Source of the DNA: Acetobacteraceae bacterium
GTDB taxonomy: Bacteria > Pseudomonadota > Alphaproteobacteria > Acetobacterales > Acetobacteraceae
Direction of reading: 5' to 3'
Assembly (NCBI GenBank): GCA_947475475.1
Contig: CANJOG010000010.1
Location: 1-15,587 of the forward strand
Length of the DNA stretch: 15,587 nt
In this document: positions 6,983 to 14,035 of the stretch, one piece after another
How positions within the stretch are numbered: position 1 is the stretch's first letter
How the letters are laid out: each line of letters starts with the position of its first letter
Made by a program: the position numbers and the translations under genes
Notes under the pieces: generated by a model
The model's database searches: none
The model's input: the letters and a program-made list of their open reading frames with translations, nothing else
What the model was told of the DNA's origin: nothing

Positions 6983-8113
6983 TCAGAGCGTGCGGGCGAT
7001 AATCTCGCGCATGATCTCCGAACTGCCGGCATAGATGCGCATGACGCGCGCATCGGCCCAGGCGCGGGCGATCGGGTATTCCGACATAAAGCCGTAGCCG
7101 CCATGCAGCTGGAGCAATTCGTCGAGGATGCGGCCCTGCATCTCTGCCCCTTGCAGCTTCACCATCGCAGCCTTCTCCGGGGTGAGTTTGCCCTCCAGAT
7201 GCAGCCCGATGCAGTGATCGACAAACACGCGCAGCATCTCGCTCTGGGCACGGGCATCGGCCAACTTGAACTTGGTGTTCTGGAAATCGAACACCGTCTT
7301 GCCGAAGGCCTTGCGCTGCTTAACGTAATCGATCGTGGTCGCCAGCATCGCCTCGACGGAGGCGGCGGCGCGCACGCCAATGATCAAACGCTCCTGCGCC
7401 AGCTGGAACATCAGGTATTTGAACCCGGCATTCTCATCGCCAAGACGGTTGGCCACCGGCACCCGTACATCGTCGAAGAACAGCTCCGACGTATCCTGCG
7501 CATGCATGCCGATCTTTTCGAGATTGCGGCCCTTGCTGAAACCCTTCGTGCCCTCCTCGACAACGATGAGCGACATGCCTTTCGCGCCGGCTTCCGGATC
7601 GGTCTTGCAGACCACAATCACCAGGCCGCAATTCTGCCCGTTGGTGATGAAGGTTTTCTGACCGTTGATCACGTAGTGATCGCCATCGCGCTTGGCGGAG
7701 GTGCGCACGGCCTTCAGATCGCTGCCGATGCCGGGCTCGGTCATGGCAATCGCGCCAATGCGTTCGCCGCGCGCCATCTGCGGCAGCCAGATCTTTTTCT
7801 GCTCCTCAGTCCCATATGTCAGGATATAGGGAGCGGCGACGTCGTTATGCAGCGGAAAGCCCAGGCCGCTGGCATTGGCGCGCACGATTTCCTCAATCAG
7901 GACAGCCGAGAATCCCCAATCGGCGCCGGAGCCCCCATACTCTTCCGGCATAGTCATGCAGAGCAGCCCAGCTTCGCCCGCCTTCAACCAGACCGACCGG
8001 GGGACGATGCCGTCCTTCTCCCATTGGGCATGATGCGGGGTGACCTGCTCGGCGATGAACCGGCGCGCCTGATCCCTGAAAATCTCATGCTCGGTGGTGA
8101 AAATGCTGCGCAT
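6983..8113 (-). CDS. acyl-CoA dehydrogenase, LCAD-type active site
   Basis: FAD enzyme of 376 residues that introduces a trans-2 double bond into an acyl-CoA and passes electrons to electron-transfer flavoprotein. MPEEYGGSGADWGF (55-68), AIAMTEPGIGSDL (121-133) and the TFITNGQNCGLVIVV flavin region (154-168) are family signatures. QRKAFGKTVFDFQNTKFKLAD (266-286) and QLHGGYGFMSEYPIARAWADAR (335-356) complete the C-terminal helical domain. The base Glu of short- and medium-chain enzymes lies in IYEGT; here that site reads IYAGSSEIM with Ala362. A Glu is instead present in AQERL (Glu241), the position used by mammalian long-chain and isovaleryl-CoA dehydrogenases. The ATG has AGGA just upstream. 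It lies 98 bp after the IclR regulator gene. Substrate is not determinable. Confidence 0.94.
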   Translation of the reverse strand: MRSIFTTEHEIFRDQARRFIAEQVTPHHAQWEKDGIVPRSVWLKAGEAGLLCMTMPEEYGGSGADWGFSAVLIEEIVRANASGLGFPLHNDVAAPYILTYGTEEQKKIWLPQMARGERIGAIAMTEPGIGSDLKAVRTSAKRDGDHYVINGQKTFITNGQNCGLVIVVCKTDPEAGAKGMSLIVVEEGTKGFSKGRNLEKIGMHAQDTSELFFDDVRVPVANRLGDENAGFKYLMFQLAQERLIIGVRAAASVEAMLATTIDYVKQRKAFGKTVFDFQNTKFKLADARAQSEMLRVFVDHCIGLHLEGKLTPEKAAMVKLQGAEMQGRILDELLQLHGGYGFMSEYPIARAWADARVMRIYAGSSEIMREIIARTL

Positions 8114-8159
8114 GCTTCCTGACCTGCGTGTTGAGTGGGCTTATTTGTGGTGCGTGTCT

Positions 8160-8188
8160 GATTTGGCGAACTGACCGGACCCCGTCAA
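8160..8188 (-). promoter_or_regulatory. candidate promoter for the acyl-CoA dehydrogenase gene
   Basis: In the 98-bp gap between the regulator and the dehydrogenase, TTGACG (8188-8183 on the minus strand) stands 17 bp before CAAATC. The -35 box fits well and the -10 box poorly. If real, the dehydrogenase could be expressed apart from the regulator; otherwise the two form one transcript. Confidence 0.25.
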
Positions 8189-8211
8189 GGGCGCGGCGCC
8201 GCCGTGCATTC

Positions 8212-9126
8212 CTAGAGGGACACGCTCATCTGCTGGCTGATTTTGAGAAGGTCGGCGGCGATCCGATGCTGGGCGCGCTCATCATGCTGCCCTCGAAACA
8301 TGGCTGCAGACAGCGTGCGGGCGATGCCGCCCTGATGGTTCAACACCGGCACCGACACGGTCGTCATGCCCGCGAGACGGACGCCATCATCAACCGCCCA
8401 GCCGCGCTCAACGGCAAGCTGAGCATCGCGCCAATAACGGTCGAAACTGATCGGGCGCGCCCATTTCAGCTTGGCAAAGCGGCGTTTGACTTCGTCCTTA
8501 TCGACATCGAGCCGCCCCGCGATGATGCGGCCACTCGCACCGGCCAGCAACGGCAGTTTCTGACCAAGCCGCATCTGGATGCGCAGGTCCGCATGATTAT
8601 CCACCACTGCGATCAGCACCAGCCGGTCCCCGGTCGGGCGCCAGACCGTGATGGTCAGCCGGTAGGAATTGGCAAGCTGGTGCAGCCGCTCTTTTACGAC
8701 GGGCGATGCCGCTTCGCCGGCCAGAATGCCCTGCACCAGCGGGATCATCCCGAAGCCGAGCGAATAGCATTTCGTCGTGGGCTCGAATTCGACGAATTCC
8801 TCCCAGACCAGCGTGCGCAAGATATTGAAGCAGGTGCTGACATTGATCCCAAGCTCGCGGGAAATCTGGGTCAGCGTCGCCGGTGCGCCGGTGCGGCTCA
8901 GCAGGCGCAGAATGCTCGCGGCATTGCTGACCGGGCGCACGATTGTGGGCGGCGGCGGCCTTGTATGTTCATGCCCGGTCGCGACATCGCGCGGGCTTGT
9001 CTCCCGTACGCTCGCATCCATCGGCGCAGCCGGCTTGGGCCGATGCTCCTTCGGGCTATGCGGCCAGGTCAGCTCCGGCCGAGCGGGAATTTCATTTGGC
9101 ATGCGGGCAGTCTCGTTGGAGCGCAT
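8212..9126 (-). CDS. IclR family transcriptional regulator
   Basis: This DNA-binding regulator of carbon catabolism has 304 residues from the ATG used here, longer than the usual 250-270. A winged helix-turn-helix lies at about 66-122 (ASILRLLSRTG, then TLTQISRELGINVSTCFNILRTL, then the wing ending CYSLG). The effector-binding domain follows at about 140-300, with LGQKLPLLAGASGRIIAG (187-204) and RGWAVDDGVRLAGMTTVSVPV (241-261) as family motifs. The first 60 residues are Pro- and charge-rich and not conserved. Internal ATGs at 9102 and 9021 are also possible, and none of the three has a convincing ribosome site. It is transcribed away from the crotonase-ligase pair, and the shared 303-bp region is the natural place for its operator. 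The effector is probably a pathway acid or CoA thioester, an inference from position. Confidence 0.9.
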   Translation of the reverse strand: MRSNETARMPNEIPARPELTWPHSPKEHRPKPAAPMDASVRETSPRDVATGHEHTRPPPPTIVRPVSNAASILRLLSRTGAPATLTQISRELGINVSTCFNILRTLVWEEFVEFEPTTKCYSLGFGMIPLVQGILAGEAASPVVKERLHQLANSYRLTITVWRPTGDRLVLIAVVDNHADLRIQMRLGQKLPLLAGASGRIIAGRLDVDKDEVKRRFAKLKWARPISFDRYWRDAQLAVERGWAVDDGVRLAGMTTVSVPVLNHQGGIARTLSAAMFRGQHDERAQHRIAADLLKISQQMSVSL

Positions 9127-9429
9127 GGTCAGGGCGTCGCTGCCCCGATCGGTAAAAGGACCTCACCCCTGCTGGGGCGATCCCACCTTACCTCCCCCTT
9201 TCCACGAGGCGCAAGTCCAGTTTCTTATATCAGAAGATTTTTTTGTATCAGAAAGAATGCTGCGCCCCGATTGCCAGATCAGGCCCGACCCTTTAAGTCA
9301 TGCGCGATCATCAAAATAAATGCCGGAAGCGTTCCAGACTGCCCGATCCTTCATTGGTTCCTGTCACCCTCGCGACGTGCTGGTGGCATTCGAGCAGGAC
9401 GGCGCGCTCCCTAACCGCGGAGGGCGACG
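9127..9429. promoter_or_regulatory. divergent control region between iclR-type and crotonase genes
   Basis: These 303 bp hold no convincing gene. The part next to the regulator is GC-rich with a pyrimidine-rich stretch near 9184-9202. The middle (about 9221-9255) is strikingly AT-rich and repeated. A further AT-rich patch lies at about 9308-9322. The crotonase ribosome site GGAGGG is at 9419-9424, 5 bp from the ATG. Promoters for both directions and the regulator's operator are expected here; I could not place -10/-35 boxes with confidence. Confidence 0.6.
9222..9253 (+). repeat. TATCAGAA direct repeat, candidate IclR operator
   Basis: TATCAGAA occurs at 9228-9235 and again at 9246-9253, 18 bp start to start, which is near two helical turns less three bases. 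Between them is a run of seven T. The first copy is also part of an imperfect palindrome TTCT-N6-AGAA (9222-9235). IclR proteins bind short palindromic or repeated sites in divergent promoters, so an operator role is plausible but unproven. Confidence 0.4.
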
Positions 9430-10239
9430 ATGAAGTTCGAACATGTGCTGTACGAGAAGGGTGACAAATGCACCTGGATCACAATCAATCACCCCGAGCG
9501 CCTTAACTCCTTCGATGCCGAGACGATTCTCGATCTCACCAACGCCATCGAAATGGCGGCGCTGGATCGGCTGAACGCGGCGATCGTGATCACCGGTGCG
9601 GGCGACAAGGCCTTCTGCGCCGGCGGGTTCCTCAAAGATCTGACCGACATGAATCCGGAACGCGGCCGCTTCCTGTTCGGCCAGACGATTCGCTGCACCG
9701 ACGCAATGCGCCGCGCCCCGATGCCGGTCATCGCCGCGGTAAATGGCTGGGCCATGGGCGGCGGCAACGAGCTGGTGATTGCCGCCGATTTCGCCATCGC
9801 CTCCGAACACGCCAAGCTTGGCCAGACCGGCCCCAAGGTCGGCAGCGCGCCCGTTTTCGGCGCCACCAACCTGATGGCGCTGAATTGCGGTGAGAAGCGC
9901 GCCAAGGAAATCTCCATGATGTGCAAACAATACACCGCACAGGAGTGCTACGAGCTTGGCTGGATCAACCGCGTCGTGCCGCACGATCAACTGCGCACGG
10001 AAGTGCAGCATTGGGTGGACGAGCTGTCCGAGCGCGCGCCTTCCTATATCGAACTCTGTAAGGTCACCTCGAATGTGTGGTGGGATATGCTGAGCCCGAT
10101 GTACCAGCATGCGCAGCAGACGCTGATCCGCCTCGCCGGCGGTCCTGAGATGCGTGAGGGTGCCACGGCCTTCGTCGAAAAGCGGAAGCCGAACTTCCAC
10201 CAGTTCCGCGAGGCCCTCGCCGCGATGAAGCGGAACTGA
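9430..10239 (+). CDS. crotonase-family enzyme, MenB/BadI-like with altered active site
   Basis: This 269-residue crotonase acts on a CoA thioester. The oxyanion hole is formed by KAFCAGG (60-66) and the helix after AMGGGNEL (108-115). The best motif match is to naphthoate synthase (MenB) and the ring-opening hydrolase BadI: LGQTGPKVGS (130-139), GEKRAKEISMMCKQYTAQE (154-172), and a C-terminal EKRKPNF tail (250-256). The Asp that follows GS-F/V in MenB and BadI is Pro141 here (GSAPVFG). Glu114 matches one of the two catalytic Glu of enoyl-CoA hydratase; the second site is Gly134. So the reaction (hydration, isomerisation or C-C cleavage) is not safe to name. GGAGGG stands 5 bp before the ATG. 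The ligase follows 43 bp later, apparently in the same transcript. Confidence 0.9.
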   Translation: MKFEHVLYEKGDKCTWITINHPERLNSFDAETILDLTNAIEMAALDRLNAAIVITGAGDKAFCAGGFLKDLTDMNPERGRFLFGQTIRCTDAMRRAPMPVIAAVNGWAMGGGNELVIAADFAIASEHAKLGQTGPKVGSAPVFGATNLMALNCGEKRAKEISMMCKQYTAQECYELGWINRVVPHDQLRTEVQHWVDELSERAPSYIELCKVTSNVWWDMLSPMYQHAQQTLIRLAGGPEMREGATAFVEKRKPNFHQFREALAAMKRN

Positions 10240-10282
10240 ACCTCTCCTTCCCGACCAGATACCAGCAGAAGAGACGCGCCCC

Positions 10283-11956
10283 ATGCTGACCTACCCGCAT
10301 TTCGAGCCGACCTTTCCGCGCGAGAAATGGACACTGCCCTATGTGCTCGAGCATCAGGCAACCGTCCGCGCCAATAAGCCATTCATCCAGTGGACGGATG
10401 AAAACCCGGCGCTGACCTATGCCGAGACGAATAAGGTAGTGAACCGCCTGGCGCATGGTCTTGCCGCCCAGGGCGTCAAGAAGGGCGATCGCGTTGTTCT
10501 CTTTCTGCCGAACTGCCTGGAATACGTGCTCACCTGGTTTGCGCTGAACAAGCTCGGTGCCGCCGAAGTCACTGTGGGCGATACCTACAAGGGCGATTTC
10601 CTCCGCCATCAGCTCAATCTGAGCCAGGCGAAGATCATCATCACCTCGGATACGCTGGCCGAGCGCGTGGCCTTCGTCGAACACGAATTGCCGCATGCCC
10701 AGAAGCTGATTCTCTGGGAAGATCCCGAGCAGCGGCCGGAAGGCGAGACGAAGCTGAAGCGGTTGACCACTCAGCCCTTCAGCGTTCTCTATTCCGACAA
10801 TGACAGTAATCCTGGCGTGGAAGTTTCCACCCGCGATATCGCCGCGGTGTTGTTCACTTCCGGCACGACGGGCCTGTCCAAGGGCGTGCTGATGCCGCAT
10901 GCCCAGCTCTATCTGTTCTCCGAACAGGATGTGCAGTTCATGGAACTGACGGAGGAGGATACATACGCCACCGCTTTCCCGCTGTTCCACGGAAATGCGC
11001 AATTCCTCACCGTCTATCCGAGCCTGATCGCCGGCGGCCGCTGCGTGCTCTATCGCCGCTTCTCCGCATCGGACTGGCTTGGCCGCATGCGTCGCAGCGG
11101 CGCCACAGTTTGCAATCTTCTCGGCGCCACCATGGCTTTCGTGCTCGCCCAGCCGGAGACGGCGGGCGACAAGGACCACAAGCTGCGCTGCATCTACTCG
11201 GCGCCGACCTCGCCCGATCTCGCGGGCAAGTTCCGCGAGCGTTTCGGCAACAAGCGTTTCGCCGAAGCCTTTGGCCAGACCGAAATCTGCCTGCCGTTCA
11301 TGTCGCTCCCGGATCGCGACTTCCCGCCCGGCGCCTGCGGTGTGTTGGTGGACCAGTGGTTCGAAATCCGCCTGGCAGATCCGGAAACCGGCGAGGATGT
11401 GCCGGAAGGCCAGCTCGGCGAGCTTCTGGTGCGCAACAAATTCCCCTTCACCATCAATGACGGCTATCTCGGCATGCCCGAGAAGACCGTCGAGGCGCGC
11501 CGCAATCTCTGGTTCCACACCGGCGATGCGCTCAAGCGCGACAAGGATGGCTGGTACTACTTCCTCGACCGGGTGAAGGACGCGCTCCGCCGTCGTGGCG
11601 AGAACATCTCCTCTTTCGAGGTGGAATCCGTCGTCCGCGCCCATCCCGCTGTCGCCGAATGTGCTGTCATCGCGGTGAAAGCGGACGAGCAGGGCGGCGA
11701 GGATGAGGTGAAGGCATGCGTGATCCTCAAGGAGGGTGGCAAAGTCACCGCCGAGGAGATCATCGCCTGGTGCGATCCGCGCATGCCGTACTTCATGGTG
11801 CCACGCTATATCGAGTTCATGGCCGCTTTCCCGCAGACTCCGTCTGAGAAGATCCAGAAGGTGAAGCTGCGCGAAGCCGGCGTGAACGCCAATACCTGGG
11901 ACCGTGTGAAATCCGGCGTGAAACTCACCGAAGAACTCAAGCGCGCCAAGAAGTAA
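10283..11956 (+). CDS. acyl-CoA synthetase (AMP-dependent ligase)
   Basis: This 557-residue enzyme of the ANL superfamily activates a carboxylic acid to its CoA thioester via an acyl-AMP. The ATP-binding P-loop FTSGTTGLSKGV is at 191-202, the AFGQTE motif at 329-334 and FHTGD at 411-415. The hinge and A8 region FLDRVKDALRRRGENISSFEVE lies at 427-448, and PSEKIQK (520-526) carries the catalytic Lys523. Overall wording is closest to the CaiC/FadD-like group (PLFHGNAQFLTVYPSL at 233-248; crotonobetaine/carnitine-CoA ligase and relatives), though this does not fix the acid. No signal or membrane segment is seen. The ATG has GAAGAGA upstream. An intrinsic terminator stands 28 bp after the stop, so the crotonase-ligase pair forms a two-gene unit. 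Confidence 0.94.
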   Translation: MLTYPHFEPTFPREKWTLPYVLEHQATVRANKPFIQWTDENPALTYAETNKVVNRLAHGLAAQGVKKGDRVVLFLPNCLEYVLTWFALNKLGAAEVTVGDTYKGDFLRHQLNLSQAKIIITSDTLAERVAFVEHELPHAQKLILWEDPEQRPEGETKLKRLTTQPFSVLYSDNDSNPGVEVSTRDIAAVLFTSGTTGLSKGVLMPHAQLYLFSEQDVQFMELTEEDTYATAFPLFHGNAQFLTVYPSLIAGGRCVLYRRFSASDWLGRMRRSGATVCNLLGATMAFVLAQPETAGDKDHKLRCIYSAPTSPDLAGKFRERFGNKRFAEAFGQTEICLPFMSLPDRDFPPGACGVLVDQWFEIRLADPETGEDVPEGQLGELLVRNKFPFTINDGYLGMPEKTVEARRNLWFHTGDALKRDKDGWYYFLDRVKDALRRRGENISSFEVESVVRAHPAVAECAVIAVKADEQGGEDEVKACVILKEGGKVTAEEIIAWCDPRMPYFMVPRYIEFMAAFPQTPSEKIQKVKLREAGVNANTWDRVKSGVKLTEELKRAKK

Positions 11957-11984
11957 ACGCGCGTGCGGTAAACGTATAAGAAGA

Positions 11985-12021
11985 GGGCTCGCTTCCGTTG
12001 TAACGGAGGCGGGCCCTTTTT
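11985..12021 (+). terminator. intrinsic terminator after the acyl-CoA synthetase gene
   Basis: GGGCTCGCTTCCGTT (11985-11999) pairs with AACGGAGGCGGGCCC (12002-12016) through 15 positions, two of them G-U, and TTTTT follows directly. The innermost pairs must open to make a loop. The structure ends only 28 bp before the next gene's ATG. Confidence 0.92.
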
Positions 12022-12049
12022 GCTGATGGACGCAAGGGGAAATACAAAA

Positions 12050-14023
12050 ATGAAATTTACCCATGTCGACAAGCCGTTGCGCATCGGCAAATCGGTGGAG
12101 CTGAAAAACCGCATCTTCCGCCCAGCCCATGGCACGCATTTCGGTGGCGGTCTCGTCAACCAGAAACTCATCGACTACCACGAGGCCCGAGCCAAAGGCG
12201 GCGTGGCGCTCAGCATTCTCGAAGTTCTCGCCGTGCATCCTTCCAGCCCAGGGCCGCTGCGCGCCTATGAGAAGGGGCTGGAGGAGAGCTACGCCCCGTT
12301 GGTGGATCGACTGAAGCCGTATGGCATGAAGCTCTTCCAGCAGCTTTGGCATGCCGGTCATAGTTTCGACCGTGTCGATGGCGCTCAGCCCTGGTCGGCC
12401 TCCGACATCCCAAATCCGAAAAGCGGCACGGTGCCGCTGCCAATGACCAAGGCAATGATCGCGGAAGTGGTGGAAAGCTATGCCGCCGCTGCCGCACGCA
12501 TCGAAAAGATCGGCCTTGATGGCGTCGAGGTTCATTCCGCCCACGGCTATCTGCTGCACCAGTTTCTCTCGCCCAGTCTGAACCGCCGCGAAGACGAATA
12601 TGGCGGTAGTCTGGAGAACCGTGCGCGCTTGCTGCTCGACATTCTCACCGCCGTCCGCGCTGCGGTCTCCAGCGATTTCGTCGTCGGCATGCGCGTGGGT
12701 ACAGACAAGGCGGAAGGCGGGCTGACACCGGATGAACTCGGCGAGGTCGTCAAACTTGTCGAGGCGCGTGGCCTGACCGATTACGTCAGCATCTCGATGG
12801 GCTCGTATCACGCCTATGCCAAACTGTTCGGCGCCATGCATGAGCCGATGGGCTACGAGATCGCGGAATCGATGCCGATCATCCGTGCCGCGAAATCCCC
12901 CGTGCTGGTCACGGGCCGTTTCCGCACGATGGAGGAGGTGGACCAGCTCATTCGCGCCGGCACCGCCGATGTCGTGGGCATGGTGCGCGCGACGATCGCG
13001 GACCCTGATCTGGTGCGCAAAACCTTTGCCGGCCAGATCGATCAGGTGCGCCCCTGCATTGCCTGCAACCAGGTCTGTGTCGCAAAACCCACCGGCGTGA
13101 TGGGTTGCGCCGTGAACCCGGCCGTCGGCTACGAAGCCCAGCTCATGGAAGACCGGCTCGAGCGGCCCGCAGCACCGAAAAAAGTGCATGTCATCGGCGG
13201 CGGCCCCGCCGGGATGGAGGCCGCGCGGGTTGCTGCCTTGCGGGGCCATCGCGTCACCTTGTGGGAGGCGCAGCCCAATCTCGGCGGCGCACTCCACATC
13301 GCCGCGAAGGCCCCGATGCGCCATAGCATCGGCGATATTCTCTCTTGGCTGGAACGCGAGATCTACCGTCTTGGCGTCGATGTGCGCCTGAACAGCTACG
13401 TGACGCGAGAGGATATCCTGGCGGAGTCACCGGACAGTGTTATCGTCGCCACCGGCTCGGCGCCGCGTATGGATGGCATCCAGGTTGCCAATCCTGGCCA
13501 TCCAATCCCCGGCTTTGAGCAGGACCATGTCTGGTCTTCGCTCGATCTGTTCACCCGCAAGCTGCCGGCGACTGCAAAAAATGCTGTTGTTATCGATGAT
13601 CTCGGCCATTACGAGGCTTTGGCTGCGGCCGAACAACTGATCCAGGCTGGCCTCAACGTGACCTTCGTGACCCGCCATCCGGCCGTCGCACCCATGGTGG
13701 AGAATGCCCGCATCGTCGAGCCGGCACTCTCGCGGCTGGATAACGGTCATTTCGTCATCCATGCCCGGCACTATCTGGCTTCAGTTGACAGCAACACTGT
13801 TGCCATCAGGCCAACTTATGAATACGCGGCTGCGCGCCCGAACCGGGTCACCGCCATTCCCGCCGATCTCGTTATCTACGTCTCGGCTAATCGCTCCAAC
13901 CGCGAGCTGTTCGACGACTTGCAGGACGCAGAGATCGACCTGCGCGTCATCGGCGATGCCAATCGGCCGCGCTTTCTCGAACACGCCATGGCCGATGGCC
14001 GCCTCGCCGGCGGAACCTGCTGA
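12050..14023 (+). CDS. FAD/FMN/4Fe-4S oxidoreductase, 2,4-dienoyl-CoA reductase / trimethylamine dehydrogenase family
   Basis: The 657-residue protein has the three parts of this family. An FMN TIM barrel covers about 1-330, with KNRIFRPAHGTH (19-30), FQQLWHAGH (96-104), VEVHSAHGYLLHQFLSP (159-175) and DEYGGSLENRARL (182-194). The 4Fe-4S site is Cys336, Cys339, Cys343 and Cys353 (C-x2-C-x3-C-x9-C). An FAD domain starts with VIGGGPAGMEAA (381-392). In the next nucleotide-binding region the glycine motif is absent and reads VVIDDLGHYEALAAAE (513-528), as in trimethylamine dehydrogenase relatives and unlike FadH. It may reduce an enoyl- or dienoyl-CoA for the neighbouring acyl-CoA enzymes, or demethylate or oxidise an amine. 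I chose the ATG at 12050, with AAGGGGA at 12034-12040. An earlier TTG at 12020 lies in the terminator's T tract. Confidence 0.9.
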   Translation: MKFTHVDKPLRIGKSVELKNRIFRPAHGTHFGGGLVNQKLIDYHEARAKGGVALSILEVLAVHPSSPGPLRAYEKGLEESYAPLVDRLKPYGMKLFQQLWHAGHSFDRVDGAQPWSASDIPNPKSGTVPLPMTKAMIAEVVESYAAAAARIEKIGLDGVEVHSAHGYLLHQFLSPSLNRREDEYGGSLENRARLLLDILTAVRAAVSSDFVVGMRVGTDKAEGGLTPDELGEVVKLVEARGLTDYVSISMGSYHAYAKLFGAMHEPMGYEIAESMPIIRAAKSPVLVTGRFRTMEEVDQLIRAGTADVVGMVRATIADPDLVRKTFAGQIDQVRPCIACNQVCVAKPTGVMGCAVNPAVGYEAQLMEDRLERPAAPKKVHVIGGGPAGMEAARVAALRGHRVTLWEAQPNLGGALHIAAKAPMRHSIGDILSWLEREIYRLGVDVRLNSYVTREDILAESPDSVIVATGSAPRMDGIQVANPGHPIPGFEQDHVWSSLDLFTRKLPATAKNAVVIDDLGHYEALAAAEQLIQAGLNVTFVTRHPAVAPMVENARIVEPALSRLDNGHFVIHARHYLASVDSNTVAIRPTYEYAAARPNRVTAIPADLVIYVSANRSNRELFDDLQDAEIDLRVIGDANRPRFLEHAMADGRLAGGTC

Positions 14024-14035
14024 TGCAGCGGCACC

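Noticed and set aside
6895..7104. N-terminal extension of TsaE to 7104
   Set aside because: It crosses the dehydrogenase terminator and 3' coding end and does not look like TsaE; the family starts near the ATG at 6894 or 6867.
8191..8210. GC-rich GCGGCGCCGC palindrome after the IclR stop as a terminator
   Set aside because: It is a short self-complementary stretch without a loop or T tract and is expected by chance in GC-rich DNA.
8128..9414. Open frames of 375-428 codons on the plus strand opposite rfbB, the acyl-CoA dehydrogenase and the IclR gene
   Set aside because: Each is a shadow of a well-supported gene on the minus strand; none shows family motifs.
9430..10239. Calling the crotonase naphthoate synthase (menB)
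   Set aside because: The conserved Asp after GS is absent, a hydratase-type Glu is present, and no other menaquinone gene is nearby.
10064..13324. A 1086-codon open frame on the minus strand across the crotonase, ligase and oxidoreductase genes
   Set aside because: It runs antisense to three genes with full catalytic motifs, has low-complexity His/Arg/Ala-rich text and no recognisable domain. Long antisense frames of this kind arise from GC-rich codon use.
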